Part shown: positions 1 to 7,410 of the stretch, one piece after another | Numbering within the stretch: the first letter of the stretch is position 1 | Layout of the letters: every line of letters starts with the position of its first letter | NCBI GenBank assembly: GCA_905373665.1 | Contig: CAJPTV010000015.1 | Coordinates: 1-28,117 of the forward strand | Length of the DNA stretch: 28,117 nt | Direction: 5' to 3' | From: Bacteroidia bacterium | GTDB lineage: Bacteria; Bacteroidota; Bacteroidia; Bacteroidales; CAJPTX01 | Notes under the pieces: generated by a model | Told to the model about the DNA's origin: nothing | What the model saw: only the letters and a program-made list of their open reading frames with translations | The model's database searches: none | Program-made: the position numbers and the translations under genes

Positions 1-423
1 CCCCTACGCGAACGGCGCGAAGATATCGAAGCGCTTGCCCTCTATTTTGCCCAAAATTACGCGCGGGCGAATGGAATGGGAAATATGACCCTCGCCGCCA
101 CTGGACTCTCCGCGCTGCGTGCTTATACGTGGCCAGGCAATGTCCGAGAACTCAAGAACTGTGTCGAAAGAGCCGTCCTGCTTTGTGACAAAGATCGCCT
201 CGACGGCGAGGTAATCCAATTGGCGCTTAGCCAAAGCGCCGTACAAGGGCAACACCCCACAGCGCCACCCTCTAGCACCCTCGATGGTATGGAAAGCGAA
301 GCCATTCGTGCGAGCCTAGCGCGCCACCAAGGCAACCTTTCTCGTGTCGCTGAGGAACTGGGCTTAAGTCGTGCCGCCCTCTACCGTCGATTGGAAAAAT
401 ACGGTCTCAAAAAGGACGAATAA
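1..423 (+). CDS. Sigma-54-dependent NtrC-family response regulator, C-terminal part (5' truncated)
   Basis: The reading frame is open from base 1, so the gene starts upstream of the window. The first visible residues are PLRERREDIEAL, the hallmark of the end of the AAA+ sigma-54 interaction domain, followed by WPGNVRELKN, the conserved sensor-II region. After a short linker rich in Pro and Ser comes a FIS-type helix-turn-helix (GNLSRVAEELGLSRAALYRRLEKYGL) at the C-terminus, which would bind enhancer DNA. Proteins of this family hydrolyse ATP to open promoters held by RpoN, normally under control of an N-terminal receiver domain, which is off-window here. The stop is 2 bases before the histidine kinase gene, so the two are almost certainly co-transcribed as a two-component pair. 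The family is secure; the receiver domain and the target genes cannot be seen. Confidence 0.93.
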   Translation, partial: PLRERREDIEALALYFAQNYARANGMGNMTLAATGLSALRAYTWPGNVRELKNCVERAVLLCDKDRLDGEVIQLALSQSAVQGQHPTAPPSSTLDGMESEAIRASLARHQGNLSRVAEELGLSRAALYRRLEKYGLKKDE

Positions 424-425
424 GC

Positions 426-1739
426 ATGAAGCTTACCCTACGCCTCGTGCTTAGTACCCTCCTAGGTATCCTATTGCTAGCTCTCGCCCTCTTGCAAGCG
501 TTTACTGCCCTCCCGCCGTGGACACACTATCTTTTTCTAGCCCTGCTCGGGGTGTGGGTGCTCCTCTACCCGCTCCTTTTGTGGCACGAATATCGCTTCT
601 TGGCGCGCATGGACTTAGGGCTCTCCCTCCTACGCGAACAAGACTACGCAAGCCAGTTGGCACGTACGGGCAACAAGCGCCTCGATAGGGTCGTCGAGCT
701 CTTTAACCGCCTTTTCCAAATCCTAAAAGAAGAGCGCCTCCGCTTCAACGAACAGGCGATCCTGCTCGGAGAGCTCATCGAGGTCTCGCCCATGGGCATC
801 ATCATCTTTGATTACAACGGGCACATAGCGCGCCTCAATCCCGCAGCACGCACACAGCTAGGCATCCCCCGCGGCGAGCCCCTTGTGGGGAAAAAGCTCG
901 TTGAGATGACCCCACGCGCAGCCTTTCCCATCCACGAACTCGAAATAGGTGAGAAGTTGGAGGTGAGAGACCCTCGGGCGAACCTCTATCGCATCTCCTG
1001 CGAGTCGTTCTTTGACCGCGGCTTCCCGCGTCGCTACTGGATTATCGAGACCCTCACCGACTCCATGCGTGCCCACGAACGCGCTACCTACACCAAGCTT
1101 ATCCGGATGTGTGCCCACGAGGTGAATAATACCGCTGGTAGTCTCAACTCCCTGCTCGATACCTGCGTCTCCTACCTTGGTGAGACTCCAGACGGAGCGC
1201 TATATGCCGAAGCACTTGCTACGGGCGAACAGCGCCTGCAAGAACTCGTCAGTTTCATAGCCCGCATCGCAGAATTAGCCAAACTCCCACCGCCCGAGAA
1301 GAGTCCCCTTGCACTAGACGAGTTCCTACGCGAAATGGTCGCGCGTCACCGTCTGCAGTTCCACGAACAGGGGGTGAACTTACGCTATAACCCCATAGCC
1401 GCGAGCATAACCATCGCAGCAGACCGTTTCCAGCTCGGGCGCGTCTTAGAGAATATTCTTAAAAATGCACGCGAGAGTATCGAACAGCCCTCTGGGGGCG
1501 AAATTGTGATTTCCGTAGAAGAACATGCGCGTGGCATCGAACTCGTTATCGCCGACAACGGGACGCCGATAGCCCCTGAGCGTCAAGCGCAGCTCTTTAT
1601 ACCATTCTTCACCACGAAGGTAGGGGGGCAGGGACTAGGGCTTCTCCTGTGTCGCGAGATCCTCGAAGCGCACGGTTTTTCCTTCTCGCTGCAGACCGAA
1701 CCTGACGGGTGGACAAGATTCCGTATCGGAGTAGAATAG
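426..1739 (+). CDS. NtrB/NtrY-like sensor histidine kinase
   Basis: A 437-residue membrane kinase. Two hydrophobic segments (about residues 5-27 and 35-53) sit at the N-terminus with almost no loop between them, so there is no real periplasmic sensor domain. A HAMP-like linker (about 55-105) and a PAS domain (about 110-215, with ARLNPAARTQLG) follow. The dimerisation/phosphoacceptor box is RMCAHEVNN with His231; the usual proline after the histidine is replaced by Asn-Asn, as in some NtrY-type kinases. The ATPase domain has an N-box (NILKNARESI, about 343-352), a G1 box (ADNG, Asp377) and a G2 box (GQGLGL, 401-406). It begins 2 bases after the sigma-54 activator and is inferred to phosphorylate it. 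It converges with the permease gene, whose stop lies only 14 bases away. Confidence 0.93.
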   Translation: MKLTLRLVLSTLLGILLLALALLQAFTALPPWTHYLFLALLGVWVLLYPLLLWHEYRFLARMDLGLSLLREQDYASQLARTGNKRLDRVVELFNRLFQILKEERLRFNEQAILLGELIEVSPMGIIIFDYNGHIARLNPAARTQLGIPRGEPLVGKKLVEMTPRAAFPIHELEIGEKLEVRDPRANLYRISCESFFDRGFPRRYWIIETLTDSMRAHERATYTKLIRMCAHEVNNTAGSLNSLLDTCVSYLGETPDGALYAEALATGEQRLQELVSFIARIAELAKLPPPEKSPLALDEFLREMVARHRLQFHEQGVNLRYNPIAASITIAADRFQLGRVLENILKNARESIEQPSGGEIVISVEEHARGIELVIADNGTPIAPERQAQLFIPFFTTKVGGQGLGLLLCREILEAHGFSFSLQTEPDGWTRFRIGVE

Positions 1740-1753
1740 GTAACAAAGGCGAC

Positions 1754-3043
1754 TCATCCCCTCCCCTTAATTGCTTCACTTGGGGCAATCCGCCCAATCA
1801 CCCGCGTTGTACCAAGGAGCAAAAGCAGGGTGATGATAACTGTCCCAAGGTTCACCGCGAGGAAGACCCATGGGTTCAGTTCCACGGGGACGTAATCGAC
1901 GTAGTATTCCGCAGGCGAGAGTCGCAACCAGTGCCAACGCCATTCGCTATAACAGAGCGCAAGCCCGACAACGTTGCCCAGCAAAAGCCCATACCCCAGT
2001 ATCCGTGCGGCATAGAGTAGAAAGAGTAAGGAGAGCTGTCGCCCCTCCGCACCGAATGCCTTGAGTAGACCAATGGTGCGCGTCTGCTCGAGGACTAAAA
2101 TCAAGAGCACCGAGATCATATTGACTCCAGACACCAAAAGCATTAGTACGAAGAGCACCAAAACATTGATGTTTTGAAGCGCTAACCAGTCAAAAAGCGC
2201 GGTATGAGACTCTCTTATATCAACTACCCGCAACATTGTTCCGTCGCGCTGTATGCGCCCTAATTCGCGTTCTTCAACCTCCTCGCGCGTGTCTTCAAGA
2301 TCGGCAAGAGAACGCAGACGCAGCTCATACCCCCCGACTTGCGACGCCTCCCAGCCGTTAAGCGACTGTAGCGCAGGCAGGTCAGTAAAGAGATAAGTCT
2401 TATCGAAATTCTCAAACTGCGTTTCGTAAACCCCCACGATGCGGAACTGTCGGACACGCGGCGGTTGTTCAACGAAATACACCGTCATCCGTTGCCCCGT
2501 ATCAAGCCCCAAGGTGCGGCAAAAGAACTGCGAAATGAACACCTCGGAAATACCCTCGCCGCGCGTAAGCGAGTCTAGGTGAGGGAGGCGTCCGCGCGTA
2601 AGATAGGTTCGGAAATAGGCAAGGTCTTCGGTATTGGCATATCCCTTGAGCACACAGCCTTGCATGTCGCTCTTCGTTTTCACAATACCCGGTTTCTGCG
2701 CAAAGGGCGAGATGCGAGTAATAGCGGGGAGGTCGCCAAGCTCCTCGGCAAGGTTGGCAATGATGTCGACTGGGGCTTGTTCGTAAGAGGCATTACGGTC
2801 GAGACTCACCAACTGTAAGTGACCAAGAAAGCCCACCACCCGCTGCGTAATCTCTTGTTGAAAGCCGCGCGATACCGAGATGCTGACCTCCATAGCAGCG
2901 AGGCTTATCGCCACAGCCACCACAGCGATACGCATATAGGGATGGGCAAAGAGTCCCCGCCCAGATCCCGCAGCGCGATGAAAGTGTTGTAGAAAGAGAG
3001 GAAGTCGCCACCAATAGCGTCTCGCCCGACTACTTCCGTCCAT
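1754..3043 (-). CDS. FtsX/LolC-type ABC transporter permease
   Basis: A 429-residue membrane protein with the four-helix FtsX/MacB permease plan. Transmembrane helix 1 is at about residues 37-58, followed by the motif SRGFQQEI typical of Bacteroidetes LolC/E-like permeases. A large periplasmic domain comes next, then three C-terminal helices starting with LVLFVLMLLVSGVNMIS and ending near IITLLLLLGTT. Homologues extract lipoproteins from the inner membrane or act as mechanotransmission efflux components with a separate LolD/MacB ATPase. No ATPase gene is adjacent. I chose the ATG at 3043: it overlaps the end of rnhA by 14 bases, and the longer upstream reading frame is only the antisense-free shadow of rnhA coding sequence. 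No clear Shine-Dalgarno sequence is seen. It is the last gene of the exbB-exbD-tonB-rnhA run. Confidence 0.88.
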   Translation of the reverse strand: MDGSSRARRYWWRLPLFLQHFHRAAGSGRGLFAHPYMRIAVVAVAISLAAMEVSISVSRGFQQEITQRVVGFLGHLQLVSLDRNASYEQAPVDIIANLAEELGDLPAITRISPFAQKPGIVKTKSDMQGCVLKGYANTEDLAYFRTYLTRGRLPHLDSLTRGEGISEVFISQFFCRTLGLDTGQRMTVYFVEQPPRVRQFRIVGVYETQFENFDKTYLFTDLPALQSLNGWEASQVGGYELRLRSLADLEDTREEVEERELGRIQRDGTMLRVVDIRESHTALFDWLALQNINVLVLFVLMLLVSGVNMISVLLILVLEQTRTIGLLKAFGAEGRQLSLLFLLYAARILGYGLLLGNVVGLALCYSEWRWHWLRLSPAEYYVDYVPVELNPWVFLAVNLGTVIITLLLLLGTTRVIGRIAPSEAIKGRG

Positions 3044-3659
3044 AGTCGGCAGGGATTTCCCCCCAGAGGTGAGTCTCCCACTTGAGCAGCGGATTGTCCC
3101 ACGCGTTAGTACGCAACCAGTTCTCTGCACGCGCAACCATATCTCGCAATGGTGCATTCGCTTCAGTGGGTTGCATCTTCGTGTTTGCCAACTGTTTCCG
3201 AACCCACGCCATGGCAGTCGTACTGTCTGTGTAGATCGGGAGGGAGAGCGCTTCTGGCGTCCCTCGTTGCTTTAATAGGGCGAGAGCGTGTACAATAGCG
3301 AGGAACTCCCCCACATTGTTCGTAGTGTTCGGAAATGGTCCTTGTGCAAAGATCACCTCGCCCGTATTGGTATCCACGCCGCGATACTCCATCACGCCTG
3401 TGCGCATATTGCACGCCGCATCCACACTCCAAGACGGGTAAATAGGACCGCCCCCCGCCAAGACGGCTGCCGCAGCATCGCCGAGCAGCTCATTGCGATG
3501 CACATAGCCCCGCTGAAAGGCTATTTCTGCTAACTCTCGGGTAGGGTAACTACGATACTGCGCTCCAGCAAATCCGTCTATCTGCTTCTTGCAGACTTCC
3601 CAGCTGGTAAAGATACCGCGTCGGTGTCCTTTCCACACGACGTAGAATTTCTTTGGCAT
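3030..3659 (-). CDS. rnhA: Ribonuclease H family protein with N-terminal viroplasmin-like domain
   Basis: A 209-residue protein. Residues 1-50 (KKFYVVWKGHRRGIFTSW...) are the caulimovirus-VI/viroplasmin hybrid-binding domain common in Bacteroidetes and eukaryotic RNase H1. The RNase H fold follows, with catalytic carboxylates at Asp80 (SVDAAC), Glu118 (NNVGEFLA) and Asp145 (YTDSTTA). The C-terminus ends KWETHLWGEIPADYGRK and does not contain the GHxGxxxNE-type motif of E. coli RNase HI. The fourth carboxylate could be Glu195 or Asp205; I cannot decide from sequence alone. The enzyme would cleave RNA in RNA-DNA hybrids (primers, R-loops). It lies 5 bases after tonB and overlaps the permease start by 14 bases, so it is read within the exbB operon. 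Confidence 0.9.
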   Translation of the reverse strand: MPKKFYVVWKGHRRGIFTSWEVCKKQIDGFAGAQYRSYPTRELAEIAFQRGYVHRNELLGDAAAAVLAGGGPIYPSWSVDAACNMRTGVMEYRGVDTNTGEVIFAQGPFPNTTNNVGEFLAIVHALALLKQRGTPEALSLPIYTDSTTAMAWVRKQLANTKMQPTEANAPLRDMVARAENWLRTNAWDNPLLKWETHLWGEIPADYGRK

Positions 3660-3664
3660 ACGAC

Positions 3665-4579
3665 CTACTGTTTGAGACGGAAAATATAGGTAATCGTCCC
3701 GATCTGCGTTTCTGGCGCATCACTCGCCACATCAAAATGAGCCTGAAGGGCAGCCTGCTCAGAGACGGCTAGAAAGGCCTTGTCAAAGAGGGTACTCCCC
3801 TTTTCTCCAGCCTCTGCCTTGATAACCTGCCCCTGTTTGTTCACCCACACCTTCACGATGACCTTACCATTCTTTTGGCTAGGATAAGTTGGCGGCGGTA
3901 ACTTGAGTGCCTTTCGATTACCGACATTATAACCAATCCCGCCGCCCGAACCACCAGCACCATTCCCCGTCCCCTGCGAGCCCGTACCATTACCAACGCC
4001 CACATTCGGCGTAGTACTTTGCCCTTCGGCAGTGCCTTGATTTCCTGTCTCTCCTCCCGTTCCAGCGCCCCCTTGACTAGGCGTGGGTGCCTGCCCTGGG
4101 AAAAGCGCTTGTTGGTTGACTAATGGCTTTGCGGGCTCTGGCGGCGTCTCCACTGGTTTCGGAGCAGGAGGAGTCTCTACAGGCTTCGGCGGTGTAGGTT
4201 TAGGCTTTTCCTCTACGGGTTTCCTCTCTTTCGGCTTTTCTGGCTCTTTCGGTTTTGCTGGGGTACGAACCTCTGGTGCCTCCTCATAGTCTTGTGTGAG
4301 CGGCTTCTCTTCCGCCTGTGGCGGGGTCGGAGGCGTATATTGCGGTTGTGTCACGCGCGGCGTCTCTTCCCACATTTGATTTTGCCCACCACGTTCTGTA
4401 CCAAAACTCACCGCTATCCCCTCCTCTCCAGGTAAAGGGAGCGGCGTAACAAACCCGAAGTAAAGCAGGATGATAAGCAAGAGTACTTGGATAATCCCCA
4501 TAGCAATCCCCGCACGTCGCCGAATACGCGGGTCGTGCGAAGACCAATTATAGGTACTAAATACGTGTCTTTGCGACAT
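3665..4579 (-). CDS. tonB: TonB-like energy transducer
   Basis: A 304-residue protein with a cytoplasmic N-terminus, one transmembrane helix at about residues 24-44 (IAMGIIQVLLLIILLYFGFV), a long Pro/Glu/Lys-rich spacer (about 60-150, with PKEPEKPKERKP), then a Gly/Asn/Thr-rich segment (about 160-215). The C-terminal domain, about 220-304, reads PPTYPSQKNGKVIVKVWVNKQG, which resembles the TonB/TolA C-terminal fold. It would carry energy from ExbB-ExbD to outer-membrane receptors. The ATG at 4579 is preferred over the in-frame TTG one codon upstream. It begins 9 bases after the exbD stop. The polar spacer is long enough to span the periplasm. TolA-like use cannot be excluded because no tolB or pal gene is visible. 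Confidence 0.88.
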   Translation of the reverse strand: MSQRHVFSTYNWSSHDPRIRRRAGIAMGIIQVLLLIILLYFGFVTPLPLPGEEGIAVSFGTERGGQNQMWEETPRVTQPQYTPPTPPQAEEKPLTQDYEEAPEVRTPAKPKEPEKPKERKPVEEKPKPTPPKPVETPPAPKPVETPPEPAKPLVNQQALFPGQAPTPSQGGAGTGGETGNQGTAEGQSTTPNVGVGNGTGSQGTGNGAGGSGGGIGYNVGNRKALKLPPPTYPSQKNGKVIVKVWVNKQGQVIKAEAGEKGSTLFDKAFLAVSEQAALQAHFDVASDAPETQIGTITYIFRLKQ

Positions 4580-4588
4580 CAAACGGGA

Positions 4589-4987
4589 CTATTTCGGAAG
4601 GGGCGAAGTGGCGAGGATTAACTTAAAGCGATTATCCTTAGCGATATTCATCACCTTGACCACCTCCTCTATGGGGACACTCTTATCTGCATGAAGAGAA
4701 ATCGTCGGGTCTTCCTCGCCTGCCAGACGTTTCTGTAAATAGGGTTCTAGAGTAGAGAACGGTACTGGCGTTTGCTCGACATAATATTCCAAATTCTGCG
4801 TAATGCTGACTGTAGTGATCGGCTTCGCCGCAGTCTGGCTATTGCTGCGCGGCAACAACAGTTTGAGAGCATTAGGGCTCACGAGCGTCGATGTCACCAT
4901 AAAAAAGATAAGCAGGAGGAAGACAATATCGGTCATAGAGGACATCTGGAACGAACTCTCGACCTTCGAGTGGCGTTTGAGTTTCAT
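4589..4987 (-). CDS. exbD: ExbD/TolR biopolymer transport protein
   Basis: A 132-residue protein with a basic cytoplasmic N-terminus and one transmembrane helix (MTDIVFLLLIFFMVTS, about residues 18-34). This carries the essential proton-pathway aspartate at position 20, followed by a periplasmic domain with the pattern ISLHADKSVPIEEVVKVM. ExbD works with the ExbB pentamer to convert proton flow into movement of TonB. A strong purine-rich ribosome binding site, AGGAGGAG on the minus strand (4998-5005), precedes the ATG. The gene sits between exbB (19-base gap) and tonB (9-base gap). Only one exbD copy is present, whereas many Bacteroidetes clusters carry two. Confidence 0.95.
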   Translation of the reverse strand: MKLKRHSKVESSFQMSSMTDIVFLLLIFFMVTSTLVSPNALKLLLPRSNSQTAAKPITTVSITQNLEYYVEQTPVPFSTLEPYLQKRLAGEEDPTISLHADKSVPIEEVVKVMNIAKDNRFKLILATSPLPK

Positions 4988-5006
4988 GCTTACGCGCCTC
5001 CTCCTG

Positions 5007-5699
5007 TTACTTAATCACGGGCTCGTTAAGCAAGTCCATAAATTCCATGGCGTTTGCCTCAATATGGAAAACGACCTTTTCGACACGCGCCACAAGGTAA
5101 TTGTAACCAAAATAAGCCATAATCCCGACCACAAGCCCAGCAACTGTGGTCACCATGGCCGTATAGATACCTCCAGAAAGAAGCCCGACGTCAATGTTAT
5201 TACCCGCCATTGACATATCGTAAAAGGCTTGAATCATCCCAATTACCGTACCAAGGAAACCGATCATCGGCGCTCCCCCAGCAATCGTGGCAAGCATCGG
5301 AAGTCCCTTTTCCAACTTAGCCACCTCAAGGTTACCAACGTTCTCTACCGCCGTGGAAAGATCCTGCATCGGGCGTCCCATACGATCTATCCCTTTCGCT
5401 ATCATATTCGCCACAGGCGTCTGTTTGGCAGCGCAAAGACTACGGGCTGCATCCAGCTTGTCGTCTATCACGAACTCCTTAATCTGGTTCATAAAGTTTG
5501 CATCAATACGCGAGGCTTTCTCAATCGACCAGAAACGCTCGAAAAAGATATAAAGCCCTATGCACCAAAGTAGCGCGAGCGGAATCATAATCCATCCGCC
5601 CTTGAGCGCCATTTCCCAAAGGCTTAATTCGAGTTGAGCGGGTGCTGCTGCAGCTGCTGCGTCATTAACTTGTATTTGCAAAAGGAGAAAGCCTAACAT
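5007..5699 (-). CDS. exbB: ExbB/TolQ/MotA-family proton channel protein
   Basis: A 230-residue protein with three transmembrane helices: about residues 34-53 (GWIMIPLALLWCIGLYIFF), about 130-155 (LATIAGGAPMIGFLGTVIGMIQAF) and about 170-195 (SGGIYTAMVTTVAGLVVGIMAYF). The GFLGTV and AMVTTVAGL patterns are the MotA/TolQ/ExbB proton-channel signature. The N-terminus has an alanine tract encoded by GCT/GCA codons. The ATG at 5699 is chosen over the upstream frame extension to 5771 because a Bacteroidetes -7 box lies at 5731-5738, inside that extension, and the residues there are not family-like. It is the first gene of the exbB-exbD-tonB-rnhA-permease operon. Confidence 0.93.
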   Translation of the reverse strand: MLGFLLLQIQVNDAAAAAAPAQLELSLWEMALKGGWIMIPLALLWCIGLYIFFERFWSIEKASRIDANFMNQIKEFVIDDKLDAARSLCAAKQTPVANMIAKGIDRMGRPMQDLSTAVENVGNLEVAKLEKGLPMLATIAGGAPMIGFLGTVIGMIQAFYDMSMAGNNIDVGLLSGGIYTAMVTTVAGLVVGIMAYFGYNYLVARVEKVVFHIEANAMEFMDLLNEPVIK

Positions 5700-5730
5700 A
5701 TCGTCGCGTTGGTTTATAAGTCCACACACA

Positions 5731-5738
5731 CAAAGGTA
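5731..5738 (-). promoter_or_regulatory. Putative -7 box for the exbB operon
   Basis: On the minus strand this reads TACCTTTG, matching the Bacteroidetes -7 consensus TAnnTTTG, about 32 bases before the chosen exbB start. I see no good TTTG at the expected -33 position, so this is a half-match. Confidence 0.45.
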
Positions 5739-5820
5739 CAAACTTCGCAACAACTTCGTGTGTACCCACACAACCTCTCCATAGAAATATCCGCACAGAG
5801 GTTCAAACGACTTCTAACAT

Positions 5821-5860
5821 AATCAAGACGCTGCCTCAAAAAAGAGACAACGCCTTGATT
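5821..5860 (-). terminator. Terminator hairpin after the beta-helix gene
   Basis: A 17-bp stem closes on a 6-base loop: AATCAAG and CTTGATT form the base, and the inner arms pair with G-U wobbles when read as minus-strand RNA. It lies about 57 bases after the stop of the beta-helix protein gene and upstream of the exbB promoter. The stem is uninterrupted only in minus-strand RNA and has no long U-run after it, so it may be a processing or insulating hairpin. Confidence 0.6.
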
Positions 5861-5917
5861 AGACCTTGTGCACGCCGCATAAACGACCATGCACACAACA
5901 TGAGGTGCGTAAAACTC

Positions 5918-7189
5918 TTACTTAGGCAACTGCGCACCTACACCCTTTACCGCACCGAAGCATTTAATGCTGTTCTCAATCGGATAGCGGTTTGCAAACA
6001 TGGAGACCTTCGACTGAATAGTCCCTACTTGGTTCATTCCCATAGCTGAGCGGAACTGATTCGCACTGCTATTCGGATCATAGTCAGTTGTTTCAGAATA
6101 GGTAACAGACAAGAATCCATTGAGATACGCCTGATCAATCGCACCCTTGAGTCCTTGTATATCTTTCAATTCGTAGTTTCCACTAGCCGATGTGAGCTGG
6201 TCAACATCTTCAAAGTCACTAGCATTGATGTGTAAGAACAGACCTCCCTTACTAGGAAGATTCAGGTCACCTGCTTTATTCAAGAAAAAGGCATTTCTGT
6301 CTGCAGACACCTTTTCACCCCAACGCCAGCTCGTAGAATGTCCAAGGTCGATAGCGCCGTTAAACGTAAGTCCCATGATATTGTCATGAATATCGAGACT
6401 GACCCCAGAGCGAGAACGAACCGCATATCCCAATGTTTCAAACGTTCTTGTGCGTGTCCACATGAAAAGCATCGTATTATGGGCTATCTCTACTGGCGCA
6501 CACTTCCCGTTTGTACGCCCCCAGAGCTCGATACCTGCATATCGCACTGCGGTAAAGACATTGTTCAAGATCTTCACAGGATGTCCATTTTCAATACCGC
6601 AGGTAATCGCAAAGTTGGGCATATTATTGAAAACACAATTGCGAATCGTAAGACTCCCCCTCGCAATCCCCGTAATAGCGGGCTTCTCTGTTTGTTTTTG
6701 TTCAGGTATCATGATACCCGAGAGCAACCCCTTCACTTCGCTAGTGGAGGCTGGTTTGTAATTGTTCGCCGCTCCCCGGTCAAACAAGAAACCATCAATG
6801 ACAACATCACCAGGAGTGATCTTGTCCTCAAGCTGTATTAGCGCTTTAGAGCCTGCCGTACCATTGTGCTTAGGCTCTGTGTAAATCGTTGTGCGATTCT
6901 TCAGAATATCTCGCGAAGCGAAGTCCGTCGAATAGCCCCCGTAGAGTTCCACTGGCTTATCAAGACAAATACACCCAACATCCAATTTCCCAGTGTAATT
7001 ACCCTCAGTAATATAAATCCTGTCACCTGCAGAGGCCATATCCACAGCCTTTTGCAAATCCTTCAAAGGAGAAGCTTTTGAACCATCGTTCCGATTCCCC
7101 CCCGTGGTGGCTGATACATACCAGTCCTTCGCCCATGTGTTAGCTGTGAGCATCAGCACAGCCGCACCAAACAATACGAGTCTTTTCAT
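5918..7189 (-). CDS. Secreted right-handed parallel beta-helix (pectate-lyase-fold) protein
   Basis: A 423-residue exported protein. Residues 1-20 (MKRLVLFGAAVLMLTANTWA) form a standard signal peptide with cleavage likely after AWA or TWA. DWYVSATTGGNRNDGSKASPLKDLQKAVDMA follows, the opening of DUF1565/pectate-lyase-superfamily proteins, then GDRIYITEGNYTG. Successive strands contain Asn-rich turns (IRNCVFNNMPNF, ILNNVFTAVRYAGIELWG, IAHNTMLFMW, IHDNIMGLTFNGAIDLG), consistent with parallel beta-helix coils. The length is usual for the fold. No catalytic triad that would fix a polysaccharide-lyase class is recognisable, and no T9SS C-terminal signal or lipobox is visible, so a periplasmic or surface location is inferred. 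It stands alone between its own promoter half-site and a terminator hairpin. Confidence 0.82.
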   Translation of the reverse strand: MKRLVLFGAAVLMLTANTWAKDWYVSATTGGNRNDGSKASPLKDLQKAVDMASAGDRIYITEGNYTGKLDVGCICLDKPVELYGGYSTDFASRDILKNRTTIYTEPKHNGTAGSKALIQLEDKITPGDVVIDGFLFDRGAANNYKPASTSEVKGLLSGIMIPEQKQTEKPAITGIARGSLTIRNCVFNNMPNFAITCGIENGHPVKILNNVFTAVRYAGIELWGRTNGKCAPVEIAHNTMLFMWTRTRTFETLGYAVRSRSGVSLDIHDNIMGLTFNGAIDLGHSTSWRWGEKVSADRNAFFLNKAGDLNLPSKGGLFLHINASDFEDVDQLTSASGNYELKDIQGLKGAIDQAYLNGFLSVTYSETTDYDPNSSANQFRSAMGMNQVGTIQSKVSMFANRYPIENSIKCFGAVKGVGAQLPK

Positions 7190-7227
7190 TGCACTATGTA
7201 TATATGTTTTGGAACATTCTATCGCTG

Positions 7228-7235
7228 CAAAAGTA
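7228..7235 (-). promoter_or_regulatory. Putative -7 box for the beta-helix gene
   Basis: Reads TACTTTTG followed by C on the minus strand, a perfect match to TAnnTTTG, about 40 bases before the start codon at 7189. The expected -33 TTTG is absent (GATC occupies the place at a spacing of 20), so strength is uncertain. Confidence 0.5.
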
Positions 7236-7344
7236 GCAACGCTTTTCGCGCCACGGATCAGTAAAAATACTTAATACAGGCAAAAAGGAGAGGCTTAGTG
7301 CTATAAAAATTTAGGAACTCAGCCCCCCCTCCCACAATGTTCAA

Positions 7345-7377
7345 ATAAAAAGGAGCGTCACCCATGCGACACTCCTT
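7345..7377 (-). terminator. Rho-independent terminator after fabH
   Basis: In minus-strand RNA, AAGGAGUGUC pairs with GACGCUCCUU (10 bp, one G-U) around an 8-base loop, followed by a U-rich run. It lies about 34 bases past the fabH stop and ends the DUF177-rpmF-plsX-fabH operon. Confidence 0.85.
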
Positions 7378-7410
7378 CCGTTTTCTACCTCATAAAGAGA
7401 ACTTTTGCGC

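Noticed and set aside
1739..1760. Terminator between the convergent kinase and permease genes
   Set aside because: The 14-base gap has no inverted repeat or U-run on either strand that I could see.
2905..3157. Upstream extension of the permease frame to 3157
   Set aside because: That stretch lies inside rnhA in another frame, has no membrane or domain character, and the ATG at 3043 gives a normal permease N-terminus.
5701..5760. CA-rich repeat (CCACACACACA) before exbB as a possible slipped-strand switch
   Set aside because: The run is too short and lies beside a likely promoter box; no evidence of phase variation.
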